Positions 58,401 through 60,628 of a stretch of DNA of 60,628 bases are shown in pieces (the first letter of the stretch is position 1; each line of letters starts with the position of its first letter). Origin of the DNA: Chlamydomonas sphaeroides. Taxonomy: Eukaryota; Chlorophyta; Chlorophyceae; Chlamydomonadales; Chlamydomonadaceae. Both the position numbers and the translations under genes were made by a program. Where the stretch lies: contig BDDC01000060.1 of NCBI GenBank assembly GCA_001662425.1, positions 72,538-133,165 on the forward strand. The letters run 5' to 3'. The notes under the pieces are model-generated. The model did not search any database. It had not been told where the DNA came from and saw nothing but the letters and a program-made list of their open reading frames with translations.

Positions 58401-58793
58401 CTCGCTGCAATGGCCACTCAGGCCGAGCGCCTGGCCCCTGTGCGACTGGTGGACAGCATGATGCCGTTTGAGATGCAGCTCAACCTGCACCTCAGCAACG
58501 AGGAGCTGGACGCAGCCCGCACCTCAGCCCGCAAACTGGCGGCCGCAGTGCTGCCGCCCACCGGGCCTGCCGGTTTTGACGGGGAGCCATCAGATGACCT
58601 GGCATTCATTGTTGGGCCATCGAGCGCAGAAACGCGCGCCGCCCTCAGCAAGACAGCAAGCACCCACATCGGGCATGCTGCAATGGTCGTGGGTGCAGCG
58701 TCAATGGTTGCCGTGGTGGCTTTGCTCTACGCCATCTGGTTTGCGCGCAAGCGGCGTGTGGCCTCTAAGCTCACATCTGGGGCCCCAAAATAA
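10379..58793 (+). CDS. Giant modular cell-surface lectin/SRCR protein, single-pass membrane
   Basis: I read this as one gene of very many short exons running in one direction. It starts with a signal peptide (10379-10451) and ends with a transmembrane helix and short basic tail (stop 58791-58793). Between these limits I found no second signal peptide and no internal end of gene. Successive exons keep phase across nearly all junctions I tested. Ectodomain order: LamG-like; SRCR x3 with PAN; FG-GAP; GH18-like; about 16 CTLDs interleaved with Pro-rich linkers, PAN, F5/8C x4, WSC and repeated CPxG modules; DUF4215; CnaB-like; long unclassified region; Ig-like; TM. Estimated size is roughly 8,000 residues, an approximate tally. 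About four positions need a one-base frame fix. An automatic pipeline might split it into several models. Extracellular recognition or adhesion is inferred from the modules. Confidence 0.7.
10761..11647 (+). CDS. LamG/concanavalin-like lectin domain
   Basis: Two exons (10761-11051 and 11186-11647) joined in phase 1 encode about 250 residues. The start RPEVVYLDAARGVTLSG...VWTDAAN resembles the opening 'V.yLDA..G' strand of secreted LamG-like domains. The end, NLYGRIGLALVYNRALSLGD then LNALHALYAGRY, is the classic LamG/pentraxin-like closing strand ('G.Ig...iynRALs..Ei..ly'). The fold binds glycans or matrix proteins in other organisms. It is the first module after the signal peptide. Confidence 0.75.
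11783..13289 (+). CDS. SRCR domain 1
   Basis: Exons 11783-11873, 12031-12073, 12438-12475, 12763-12901 and 13006-13061, with the final Cys in the exon beginning 13287. Read in phase they give VVLENDGAAAPLNEGRLLLS...VYKTVCSDGFTAEDATVACRQ...FDCLGNETALMQCPYSSDTTLCSKFDSVGVKCY. The Cys pattern (TVC, VACRQ, DCLG, QC, LC, VKC) is that of scavenger receptor Cys-rich domains. The first intron (11874-12030) is GC-AG (AG|GCAAGC). SRCR domains bind proteins or glycans at cell surfaces; their presence with CTLDs in Chlamydomonas is established. Confidence 0.75.
13287..14778 (+). CDS. SRCR domain 2 interrupted by PAN/apple-like exon
   Basis: Exons 13287-13391 and 13584-13663 give the N-terminal half (YNLRLMSG...GRLEVFTNGRWGTVSEQGFTEREAEVVCRQ LGKTATG). 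Exon 14594-14778 gives the C-terminal half (ARAAGRNHAFGQGTTRNIERLTCEGSESNITAC). Between them sit exon 13904-14191, a 96-residue Cys-rich PAN/apple-like unit (EDLANRCSSMPDCVAFTVF... CTGIYVQ), and a 75-nt exon 14413-14487. All flanking introns are phase 1, so either extra exon can be skipped without breaking frame. With both skipped the SRCR is contiguous. Alternative splicing or exon insertion are both possible. Confidence 0.65.
14249..14352. repeat. GGTTTCCC tandem repeat in an intron
   Basis: A little over ten imperfect copies of GGTTTCCC lie in the intron between exons 13904-14191 and 14413-14487. Variants include single-base deletions and a CCCGGAATTCCCGG interruption. The unit carries no reading frame of interest. 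Confidence 0.85.
14880..15933 (+). CDS. SRCR domain 3
   Basis: Exons 14880-14931, 15257-15312, 15457-15511 and 15613-15757 join in phase as DFSLRLVGGAHPSNGRLEVF, RNGTWSHVCSTNMEQQ, DNLFTVCTQLGFPTSDVYG, PSMTVIGGSSSVLTVNRCSG TQASILQCGYTEGSSARVC. This is a full SRCR layout: the RLVGG opening strand, HVC, VCTQLG, RCSG, LQC, and the last Cys in the next exon (15928, RCY). Pairing of the exons rests on phase as well as motif order, so this is the cleanest of the three SRCR domains. Confidence 0.8.
15928..17901 (+). CDS. FG-GAP/VCBS-type calcium-binding repeats
   Basis: Seven exons carry at least four Asp-rich loops in beta-propeller spacing: DVDGNGLDDVVAV (from 16464), DVTGDGSADM (ending 16800), DVNQDGLNDIIL (ending 17171) and DVNLDGLDDLLVL (about 17730). 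These are the Ca-binding D-x-D-G-x-x-D loops of FG-GAP repeats known from integrin alpha chains and many secreted proteins. Introns fall at repeat boundaries and are phase 0 or 2. The domain lies between SRCR 3 and the GH18-like barrel and probably forms a propeller used for binding or spacing. Confidence 0.8.
18010..20165 (+). CDS. GH18 (chitinase-like) barrel, catalytic Glu missing
   Basis: Exons 18010-18467, 18603-18752, 18930-18993, 19131-19176, 19309-19402, 19490-19707 and 20054-20165 run in phase. They show the GH18 order: NIVAYLSN; ASHVIF; FAKAVARFAADYDFDGIELD WP; MYNLKAFDLTGD; HLNLVVSAVGRSYLL; SFYGTSTWTHYDSPETMGAK; HCLGGLGLWDIDSDDG. The family motif DGxDxDWE reads DGIELDWP, so the acid/base Glu is Pro (codon 18447-18449). 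A chitinase would be inactive. GH18 lectins and chitinase-like proteins that lost this residue bind chito-oligosaccharides. Two introns (from 18468 and 19403) use GC donors. Confidence 0.75.
19763..19823. repeat. 11-bp minisatellite in an intron
   Basis: About 5.5 copies of an 11-bp unit, TGTGACCACAG/TGTGACCATGG in near alternation, inside the intron between the last two GH18-like exons (19708-20053). Confidence 0.9.
20264..21258 (+). CDS. C-type lectin domain 1
   Basis: Exon 20264-20505 starts the domain with HQFQLYQVRKTWTDAEQHCT QVGGHLASVEDSGEAAVVYS. Following exons (from about 20626, 20799-20880, 21017 and 21173) give VLVWLGASDA, HEGQFVWTGSGREVAFSAWA PGQPDARWGGEDCV, and LWQDVGCGLALPLVC. 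This is the full long-form CTLD plan: the C1 Cys after 'W..A...C', the GGHLASV strand, WLGASD, the W.W.PGQP loop, EDCV, and 'W.DV.C...LPLVC'. The loop lacks the classic EPN/QPD sugar motif but has a related QPD-like 'GQPD'. Confidence 0.8.
21344..22332 (+). CDS. C-type lectin domain 2 carrying a Pro-rich insert
   Basis: Exon 21344 onward gives LKMTFAEGSKLCRTLGVDLP SLTDVHVSEALL and FWLGLRSYGDGQ. Exon from about 21777 gives MYWSDGSVAADGALAAWEAT DFGPAHCGLVV. The last exon 21987-22332 runs through a stretch of about 75 residues of Pro with Ser, Lys and Arg (about 22040-22262), then closes the lectin fold with YSLPCLKKLPVVCQE. The Pro-rich segment therefore interrupts the domain just before its final Cys strands, rather than linking two domains. 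Such segments in volvocine pherophorins are hydroxylated and glycosylated rods. Confidence 0.75.
22572..23522 (+). CDS. PAN/apple-like module 2 and Cys-rich segment
   Basis: Exons 22572-22623, about 22709-22807 and 22976-23522. They read APDINQNPDMFCLSRPRSGLAIM..., then ASEQQCAAACMVTARCSYYTF, the 'C...C.....C..f.y' pattern of PAN/apple domains. A long segment with spaced Cys follows (ACFLMARPW, IRTCLRSDAML, FSLLCGRQS, ATCFGSVEG, EAGCGPHG). The last part resembles the CPxG-type modules downstream. PAN domains mediate protein or carbohydrate binding in secreted proteins. Confidence 0.6.
23596..26735 (+). CDS. Tandem CPxG beta-prism-like modules with pherophorin-type linker
   Basis: Exons 23596-24585, 24707-25146, from 25302, about 25700-26000, 26205-26456 and from 26559. 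A module recurs: Cys-Pro-x-Gly, a hydrophobic strand, a variable loop, then 'L.L.C'. Copies start CPTGHLAAGITG, CPPGYVLGSLSA, CPEGHAVQELGW, CPSGSYVTALFG, CPSWMVVSGISG, CPLGSKVVSLQA, CPLGVASIRAG, and end QLVCV, LVVRC, LGVACSG, LRLACVD, ISIACDN. The spacing resembles the beta-prism repeat of VMO-I-type proteins, a resemblance only. Between copies 1 and 2 lies a Pro/Ser/Lys rod of about 160 residues (23806-24283). Near 25685 the frame shifts by one base. Confidence 0.6.
26736..27447 (+). CDS. C-type lectin domain 3
   Basis: The exon 26559-26889 continues without a break from the CPxG modules into GATELELPNGATMQLFSALV SWQQAWEMCKARGGGLYTFS. The next exon (about 26982-27201) gives AGVWLGAKRNTSIAAPLTYR FLDG...FPWAAGEPSAGGIFDCLE, and the exon ending 27447 gives VTGLATWTDRSCSAYAAMPL CEIG. 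All CTLD landmarks are present and contiguous, with no inserted module. The tail after CEIG (MKIAENTTAVPIVQLQGYN) looks like the opening strand of CTLD 4. Confidence 0.75.
27589..27957 (+). CDS. C-type lectin domain 4, frame disrupted
   Basis: Starts MDMQGGEEFCSRRGGRLLSF RAPFEIDVLSS and reaches AAVWTSLNNRP in one frame. The expected next part, IGWVDVASLNMWAQHAPLSR CVARNRP, is in the frame one base earlier, around 27755-27765 beside a CCC run. Adding one base there restores a continuous domain, and no intron can do it. The downstream part ends FMQFGAKEFTHQP at a consensus donor GTAAGT (27958). Either the assembly lacks one C or the allele carries a real frameshift. Confidence 0.55.
28075..31881 (+). 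CDS. C-type lectin domain 5, split around three F5/8C domains
   Basis: The N-terminal half is exon 28075-28245: TFAAAMDLCASSGGRLASFQ SAAEQQAVLVG...LAWIGLRS. The C-terminal half is exon 31644-31881: DPAPYGWLSGAQPSFGEWLQ VGG...LGQGNCVAIQTS...HVWTNAPCASLAHAYGAICE. Neither half has its partner next to it, and each supplies exactly what the other lacks. Three F5/8C domains (28318-31566) occupy the gap, at the position of the CTLD long loop. Alternatively these are two truncated CTLDs flanking the discoidin block. Confidence 0.6.
28318..31566 (+). CDS. Three F5/8 type C (discoidin) domains
   Basis: Copy 1 (28318-29143): LSNLAAARPVTSSSAAVGAA GWRAVDGD...AQPWLQIDLEVVSAVSRLVL, ending RYVTLANSSLSASLELVEAQ. 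Copy 2 (29372-30220): AMAVDGNEATAFYS...APFLSLDLLSEHLVTEVQVR, with AQLRLGS, ending RWLTLQALSSSAYLTVAELM. Copy 3 (30354-31566): TNLALNKPALGSSALSLDAQ...APWLSVDLQQLALIREVQVV, RSQLRI, ending YVTYHNNASVSQITAPLQVC EF. Each keeps the family order NLA..P - AVDG - W..vDL - V..v - R..vY. Exons are tiny (5-50 codons). Copy 3 has a GC donor at 31110. These domains bind glycans or lipids. Confidence 0.75.
32034..33289 (+). CDS. C-type lectin domain 6 with a Cys-rich insert
   Basis: Exon 32034-32291 gives the first half: RTTWQNAVSTCQARGATSLA SFASAGEYDTVLRQLQ...LVHIGLAY. Exons 32409-32444 and 32679-32891 insert a short Pro-rich hinge and a Cys-rich unit (CNRPVSWCSEPGQVLMSGVD CDGDDTADHVCTD...GQRGAITSSRNCGY) whose DCDGDDTAD could bind calcium. 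Exons 32988-33129 and 33203-33289 return to the lectin fold: ATWSWSDGKPFTWAAPW, LNCTAIRLNC, LALPLCAL. Junctions keep phase. It repeats the pattern of foreign modules inside a CTLD. Confidence 0.6.
33391..34468 (+). CDS. C-type lectin half-domain 7 and full domain 8
   Basis: Exon 33391-33485 and the start of 33566-34138 read LVWSQAAGARPG...WLIGSQQTQDCAYLDVS...CSQSLLVACRR, only the C-terminal half of a CTLD (7). The same exon continues into a complete domain 8: TELLVWDGLYDQPSAQRLCT QLGGALVEPA...AWHGLRDLAVGVSWQWLSTG...LNWLPGQPSSG. Exon 34257-34468 closes it with KEDCAMLVRLRDK...GWRDAPCRGSWARPMCA. The last part of this exon (from about 34415) already begins CTLD 9. That intron (from 34469) has a GC donor. 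Confidence 0.7.
34415..37720 (+). CDS. C-type lectin domain 9, split around beta-prism-like, F5/8C and WSC modules
   Basis: The N-terminal half lies at 34415-34910 (AENFCQSQGSGGSLAYFESP ADVRK, VINAWAGANDLDAEGNWVYT). Then come CPxG/VMO-like repeats at about 34960-35948 (CRAGTFVRGIMLEG...GVGSVSLWCG; DKLGITHVALLCK; VCGISARTQ...GLNQVTMLCC). A fourth F5/8C follows at about 36082-36940 (PSASRVTDGSKDVNFDVG; LPWVSIDLGLLCAISRVELF), then a WSC domain (36895-37497). The C-terminal CTLD half (ESCSQLRLSSS...QCRSTSNWVALARPLCQR) is in exon 37569-37873. The junction near 35950-36082 is not resolved. Confidence 0.6.
34496..34573. repeat. 26-bp tandem repeat, 3 copies, in an intron
   Basis: Three 26-bp units starting at 34496, 34522 and 34548, each opening GGACGCTCGCA, with one to six differences. 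They fill most of the intron between exons 34257-34468 and 34593-34670 and end just before its acceptor. Confidence 0.9.
36895..37497 (+). CDS. WSC carbohydrate-binding domain
   Basis: Four exons (36895-37095, 37200-37220, 37297-37346, 37439-37497) join in phase: LGCYADSMTDRRLPVLL...YMTPQLCGLLARKAGYSMYS VQYGYQCFAGND...CTIGCPGDMAQVCGGSLANA LYRV. This matches the WSC domain signature: LGCY.D, 'C...C...g....g.qyg.qC.cg', 'C...CpG...q.CGG....ly'. WSC occurs in yeast cell-wall sensors and in polycystin-1, which also has a CTLD. It directly precedes the C-terminal half of CTLD 9. Confidence 0.85.
37722..38843 (+). CDS. C-type lectin domains 10 and 11
   Basis: CTLD 10: end of exon 37569-37873 (VSLVLANNVELLLFDMAAPW RPAHSICL) and start of exon 38011-38451 (AHGGSLADGQYTDSVIANLV...GLWYGAQYNPSLSAW...TRLCAAVEY...RDCDSGLRFVCQR). 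CTLD 11: end of the same exon (GTILTLYEETPSWQGARAYC QQQ) and exon 38537-38843 (GGDLAAVATQEDSDTV...YVWLGATDAQEEGSWAWVTE ...RWRTGEPAVDASKNCAVWEV ...FWRAEYCEASAHVLCA). Both are intact and contiguous. The WLGATD and GEP loops match canonical CTLDs well. Confidence 0.8.
38921..39752 (+). CDS. CPxG module and PAN-like module 3
   Basis: Exons 38921-39007 and 39095-39250 carry another CPxG copy: ITCPPGAVLTGVTGFRQPAA ...FNSILVACRM. Exons 39317-39471 and 39554-39752 carry a PAN-like unit (VEAADAWNCARACLVPASPF ...FYANGTCRCAHALDG...YGADDTIEQLC). Phases agree across all four exons and into CTLD 12. The same pair, PAN next to CPxG, occurs at 22.6-23.5 kb, which suggests the two were duplicated together. 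Confidence 0.6.
39842..40375 (+). CDS. C-type lectin domain 12
   Basis: Exon 39842-40091: SKYRLMLGPADWETARRTCQ AQGGHLATLDRPESASELLA LLRR...GIWVGMYLAQAGVYR. Exon from 40195: RWLNGAQVAAGSTRVSAVPN PNCGMLRT...LWAVGCKSSLPAYVCE. All CTLD landmarks are present in two exons. The exon could end at an internal donor (ACGA|GTGAGC, about 40346) or continue to about 40375. Confidence 0.8.
40567..41533 (+). CDS. C-type lectin domain 13 and Pro-rich linker
   Basis: Exons 40567-40697, 40863-41030, 41094-41141 and from 41268 give AVTWFTAHKICKDK, GHDLLWLFDVAEQQLVAAWL, TPVWTVGAAGERCIVNAQQR QDAEQACSFS, ALTTNAGGSAAWRTST, and STWAMPKATANQCGLLN...LYDCSQASFPFVCK. An in-frame TGA at 41034-41036 is removed if 41031-41093 is spliced as a 63-nt GT-AG intron, which keeps phase. 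A Pro/Ser stretch of about 25 residues (41457-41533) then leads straight into CTLD 14 in the same exon. Confidence 0.7.
41534..42700 (+). CDS. C-type lectin domain 14, one uncertain junction
   Basis: Exon ending 41687 gives YKYMRGAETFFVEPRTACRE AGADLAWFDSNKELEE. A later exon ending about 42080 gives RIEHRAWIGLRRPTSAGAYT GNWSWLATGRAPHPSVW. The closing strands appear as LTLTEWWRTVDPFQATPAAY ACACSADTNNRRHYICK. Between them, the exon starting about 42452 (GKLLIDLQ) is in a different frame from LTLTEWW. The change falls at an AAAA run near 42474-42477, where removing one A restores a single frame. Splicing did not resolve it. Confidence 0.55.
42792..44342 (+). CDS. C-type lectin domains 15 and 16
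   Basis: CTLD 15: YFQPASTTVGNASFTLYPNL LTWHQAVNFCQMRGMRLADF SSYAEYQQV, then VWLGFNAMSATSFTG, GVWLDGEPSV, QSCVAWTLRARSD, SSAPCNAYLPPLC. CTLD 16: GGYVYTVYEGMMATWRQ, ASLLCRTALHPGELAVLSTI Q, RLWLGATDALSLGSPYW, GEWIATGQAAACAYLNTTTA, LPADCNTPSGFLCM. Exons join in phase from 42792 to 44342. CTLD 16 runs directly into an FG-GAP-like loop, whose next intron (44343-44458) has a GC donor. These are the last lectin domains before the membrane-proximal region. Confidence 0.75.
44336..44825 (+). CDS. FG-GAP-like loop and DUF4215-type Cys repeat
   Basis: Splicing the GC-AG intron 44343-44458 joins ELTGDG to LPDLVVATTCPAVGLSLVAL, giving TGDGLPDLVVAT, a standard FG-GAP loop, which supports the junction. Exon 44459-44615 then reads RQRSCGDGIPVEGR. 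Exon 44737-44825 continues EECDQGSGYDTSGSLCTADT CRI. C-GDG...E-G-EECD-G......C...C is the DUF4215 (Myxococcus-type Cys-rich) repeat, found in many bacterial and some protist surface proteins. It marks the switch from the lectin array to the beta-sandwich region. Confidence 0.7.
44997..47686 (+). CDS. Beta-sandwich region with CnaB/carboxypeptidase-regulatory-like units
   Basis: Exons 44997-45404, about 45502-45586, 45655-45941, 46132-46341, about 46460-46800, 47046-47212 and later. GTSWTILAQARGFNQTRLSD starts a strand-rich unit. LTPGTPFQYRAML and DLKVGLTYRYCVSVASD look like fibronectin/Ig closing strands. RVNSPAPGVRMTAHILG...SATADGSGKFSLLL and INVISNNTVGCAISDSNGAF LLAL are typical of carboxypeptidase-regulatory/CnaB-like sandwiches (G..v.....t.sdG.f.l). 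A G7 run at 45172-45178 shifts frame; with one G removed, GGRYGCYAMWLHDSRLSW follows directly. Confidence 0.55.
47686..49098 (+). CDS. Unclassified ectodomain with RDPPG motif
   Basis: Exons from 47686 (ELRRTSIGVDSDGRAVTETT FR), about 47863-47969 (YVTLAEPAPDINPVAVDNYV), 48124-48324 (VTRLVNLTNEQQVGEAADKQ AASVIRFEYRAPVDLEVDV), 48422-48522, 48613-48724 (VRIRVLERYGRQTCRLLDNS VIIQD) and 48806-49098. The last exon has FSIITANALAMIVEVENTNG and then PVPLLILRDPPGDTSSVN. The LRDPPGD-T-S motif stands out as probably conserved but I cannot assign it to a named family. All junctions keep phase. The segment appears folded and beta-rich. Confidence 0.6.
49172..53955 (+). CDS. Unclassified region, many tiny exons, partly helical
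   Basis: About 25 very short exons. Helix-like, charged stretches alternate with strands: ENAVRKALRTLANFKVAFKL GTAGRAFKSF (49756 on), ADIAATVESINEANAALDNA ANNAP (about 50042), SLTSEQLSAKENLEGKLDSL STNERRFRSA, SVYHIKNIILPDMGALLKQE QDKG (52410 on), WNKILDVSSKLADMAFQENN, ALFEEGGERGNIVIKPTVDA MGGVLAAKQLDALQQEQKRE FTR. Four introns have GC donors (from 50298, 50885, 51425 and perhaps 51828). No known family recognised. The first few junctions (49.2-49.7 kb) and those around 51.1-51.8 kb are the least certain. Confidence 0.5.
54111..57450 (+). CDS. Beta-rich region ending in Ig-like (SbsA-type) domain
   Basis: DEGLYTVELNFLSTQVQ, then exon 54325-54427 (ETTRERTVTVTISDDDPGDA FLVAVKP), then a striking FKTLAGRSSCPHEPNTLQRH NARLSVVP. 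Next are GNVKQGDEALFELILENQSS, VGITLGPDLWSN...APWLDPVSYSLAGP, LTVNCYRKCPVVQWPEGWPE, LSDGEYILRWVVICDAST, and RAPVPLRNSLWPDRVYLPGD GIFVEYSKALEC. The last exons, DQLLVGCEGRAVILSWNP..., NRVITVNISGVRDSAGNVAT ASLTFF,  form a clear SbsA/Big_5-like Ig domain ('v.v.gv.D.aGN.......F'). The acceptor near 56268 (CTCAG|CATACG) keeps frame where an earlier one at 56180 does not. Confidence 0.65.
57598..58793 (+). CDS. Juxtamembrane domain, transmembrane helix and short tail
   Basis: Exons 57598-57828 (ADVSLVLTLGPVSLGTATAG RHLLGDSLVLEDDEMDVGEV LEE...), 58149-58262 (ELVVSAFANEDTSLSAADVA TTLASELQDRASPIS) and 58422-58793. The last exon has MQLNLHLSNEELDAARTSAR KL, then one hydrophobic span of about 22 residues (about 58677-58742, AAMVVGAASMVAVVALLYAI WF), a basic stop-transfer RKRR, and a tail of about 14 residues ending SGAPK. 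This gives a type I topology with nearly the whole protein outside the cell. The tail has no kinase or signalling domain, so any signalling would need a partner. Confidence 0.8.
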
Positions 58794-59995
58794 CGGGAAC
58801 TCCGTGATAGTTGCATGGAGACGTACGTGTTCCTAAATGTGGTACCGCATGCAACATAAGCATGGTGTCTCATCAGGCACTGAGCCCTGACTGCACGCCT
58901 ACCGACTGCTGCAGCCGGCATACGTACCTCTGGTGTAGCCCCCCTTCTTCGCATCTAGGTCGTTCTTCGCATCTCCATCCATCCTGCTTTCCTAGCTTTC
59001 CATAGCTTGTATGCAAGCATTCCTGGTTAAATATGTGTGTATGGATGAGCTATGCCCCCCGACCCTGGCGTTGGGAGCCACCATGGTGCTTTATTTGCGG
59101 TTGCTTTGACCTTATTATTCGCATGCCATTCTGGGCAAAACAAGCTGTCTGTGTTGCTTTTAGGCTGTGAGTGTGGCCTTAGGTCGTTAGCCTGGGCTAC
59201 ATGTATGCGCTGCTAGCAAGCAGCACACGCACTTTGGTTTTGTGTGCATGTATGTCTTCCATTTCCCAGGCCGGCCAAAGCAACGAACAGCCTTGGACCA
59301 TCCACTGGCTCCAACAATACATGATTGCCATTGCCTCGATCGTTTCGCGTGTATTATCCTTCAACCTAACTATGTAAGCTTGTACCTGCTTCCTCTTCGG
59401 GTCTATCTGTACGTGCGCGGGCTTCGCTGGTTTGCGCCGGGCGGGGTAGGTTACCATGCTGGCTTGCGCCGGGGTCGCCGCAGTCGCGCCTGGAACATAT
59501 TATACACACGCACACAGAGCGCCCCAGCTTTATGGTGCCAACAAAGCTCATTCTCGTGCACGACTACCGTTTGTGACTGATCCCCCCCCCGCCCCCTCAA
59601 CAACAACAACAACAATAACAACAACAACAACCTCAAAGATGTCGAACTCCGATCAGCAGGGATGCCGATAGGTCCGTGTGCTGCGTATCTTCCTTGCTCC
59701 TGCTGCGGATCCATGCACGCACAGATAGATGCAGCCACATGGCCTCAGTCATACAAGGTAGCCACAGGTTTCGGTTTCGGTTTCTTTTTCCTTTTGTAAT
59801 CTCTCTCTCTCAGTCTCTCTCTCAGTGCGTGTTGTGGCTGCGCAAACGAGCGGATTCGGGAGCGTCACGCACCCAGGGCACTCAGGTCGTCCTCTATCTG
59901 GGGGTTGGCGTGGGCGCAATGTGCTGCACTTGATGTTGGGCGTGCCACAGCAGCGTTGTGGTGTTGCTGGCTCGGCAAGCAAACCGCACCATGCA
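58794..59995 (+). other. 3' flank of the giant gene with polyadenylation-type signals
   Basis: No ORF of note. TGTAA, the usual algal polyadenylation signal, occurs at 59373-59377 and 59795-59799. Either could end the transcript, giving a 3' UTR of about 0.6-1 kb. A (CAA)n microsatellite lies at about 59597-59632, and CT-rich and TTTCGG repeats at about 59769-59826. Confidence 0.5.
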
Positions 59996-60191
59996 CCAGT
60001 CGCAACCAGCAGGCCGTCAGCAGCGCCAGAAGTACAGCGCGGCTTTCAACACCGAAGTTACTAGGTGCCACGCCGTATGGCGGCCAAACGGCGGCACGAA
60101 GACGGGCATCGCACGGCGTTCAGTCAGGGATGTCCGGCGGTCGCACTGGAGGTCGTCCCAACGCAGCGCTGCTGTGATGGGGTCCACGTAA
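59996..60191 (+). pseudogene. Possible transposase helix-turn-helix remnant
   Basis: The frame reads GRQQRQKYSAAFNTEVTRCH AVWRPNGGTKTGIARRSVRD VRRSHW. The start 'RQKYSAAF...EV' and the later 'GIAR..SVRDVRRW'-like part resemble the N-terminal DNA-binding helix-turn-helix of pogo/CENP-B-type transposases ('r.sYtaaFKl.Vv..A...gn..aAr.f.v....vr.Wr'). The middle is off by roughly one residue or one frame. No DDE catalytic domain is visible before the window ends, so this would be a fragment. Low confidence. Confidence 0.3.
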
Positions 60192-60628
60192 ACACTGCTG
60201 AACGAGCACCACGGCGCCTTAGCTCCACGACTCCGTGTGCTCTTAAGAACCTGTGCAAGTAAGACTCTAGTCCAATTGCTGCTGCTCCGTAGCGACGACA
60301 GTAACTCTTCCCGGGAATTGCTGCAGTCCCGACGGCGGCGGGGGCCAGCCTAAGGTAGACTCGATGCTATCAGCAGTTTGGCGCTCACAACGTACAACTG
60401 TTGCAGAGTGCGAGGATCGAGCCCCAAACTGGCTGGGCTTGTTCTCGCGGCTAAGGCCCCGCGTGCCACTGCAACAAACTCCTGCCCCAGAACAACGCCA
60501 GGGGATAACAAACACAGCCAATGCTGTCTTCCCACCGGGGTCACCTCGGCGTGCACCAAGGAGCTCCTGGCTAATGGGAACCGGGCGGGCCCTGCACGGT
60601 CTGCGGTCCCTGCTGCGCGAACGGCGGG
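60192..60628. other. End of window, no gene recognised
   Basis: Short ORFs exist on both strands (the longest about 84 codons on the minus strand), but none shows a domain, splice pattern or codon signal I trust. It may continue the element suggested just upstream. Confidence 0.4.

Noticed and set aside
10295..58669. Scattered minus-strand ORFs of 60-225 codons opposite the giant gene
   Set aside because: They mirror + strand exons and introns, have no recognisable domains, and do not form phase-consistent exon chains.
10379..58793. Splitting the locus into several tandem lectin genes
   Set aside because: I found no internal signal peptide, and exons flanking the possible boundaries keep phase. 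Domain halves on both sides of inserts also argue for one chain. It remains possible that some transcripts end early.
59597..59826. Short repeats after the gene considered as a CRISPR-like or regulatory array
   Set aside because: They are simple (CAA)n, CT and TTTCGG microsatellites with no spacers.

Overview
The window looks like nuclear DNA of a green alga of the Chlamydomonas/Volvox group. Supporting signs are very GC-rich sequence at the left end, genes cut into many short exons with consensus GT-AG and some GC-AG introns, long Pro/Ser-rich cell-wall type stretches (pherophorin-like), TGTAA polyadenylation-type signals, and the pairing of scavenger-receptor (SRCR) and C-type lectin (CTLD) domains that is documented in Chlamydomonas. 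All recognisable genes read on the + strand.

Layout. (1) Positions 1-5197: a four-copy 24-bp repeat, then a long Ala/Ser/Gly/Pro-rich, probably disordered protein (ORF from 419, best ending through a final exon at 4962-5197). (2) 5198-10378: mostly no convincing gene. It holds a decayed SRCR exon copy near 7.27 kb, short repeats and a hairpin-rich stretch at 8.26-8.70 kb. (3) 10379-58793: what I read as one enormous gene of about 48 kb. It starts with a clean signal-peptide exon and ends with a membrane-spanning helix and short basic tail. My exon tally gives very roughly 8,000 residues. (4) 58794-60628: 3' flank with two TGTAA signals, microsatellites and a possible transposase DNA-binding remnant.

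Module order in the giant protein: signal peptide; LamG-like lectin fold; three SRCR domains (one interrupted by a PAN/apple-like exon); FG-GAP repeats; a GH18-like barrel lacking its catalytic Glu; about sixteen CTLDs mixed with Pro-rich linkers, PAN modules, F5/8C (discoidin) domains, a WSC domain, a Cys-rich insert and many copies of a 'CPxGxxV...LxLxC' module; a DUF4215-type Cys repeat; carboxypeptidase-regulatory/CnaB-like beta sandwiches; a long unclassified ectodomain; an Ig-like (SbsA type) domain; transmembrane helix. Nearly every recognised module is a carbohydrate- or ligand-binding fold, so a cell-surface or extracellular-matrix recognition or adhesion role is the natural inference. 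It is unproven.

The most unusual feature is nested architecture: several CTLDs are split, with whole other domains sitting between their N- and C-terminal halves. About four places need a one-base frame correction to stay open, mostly at short homopolymers. These may be assembly errors or real lesions. Exon boundaries were derived by hand from reading frame, splice consensus and phase; transcript data would settle them.
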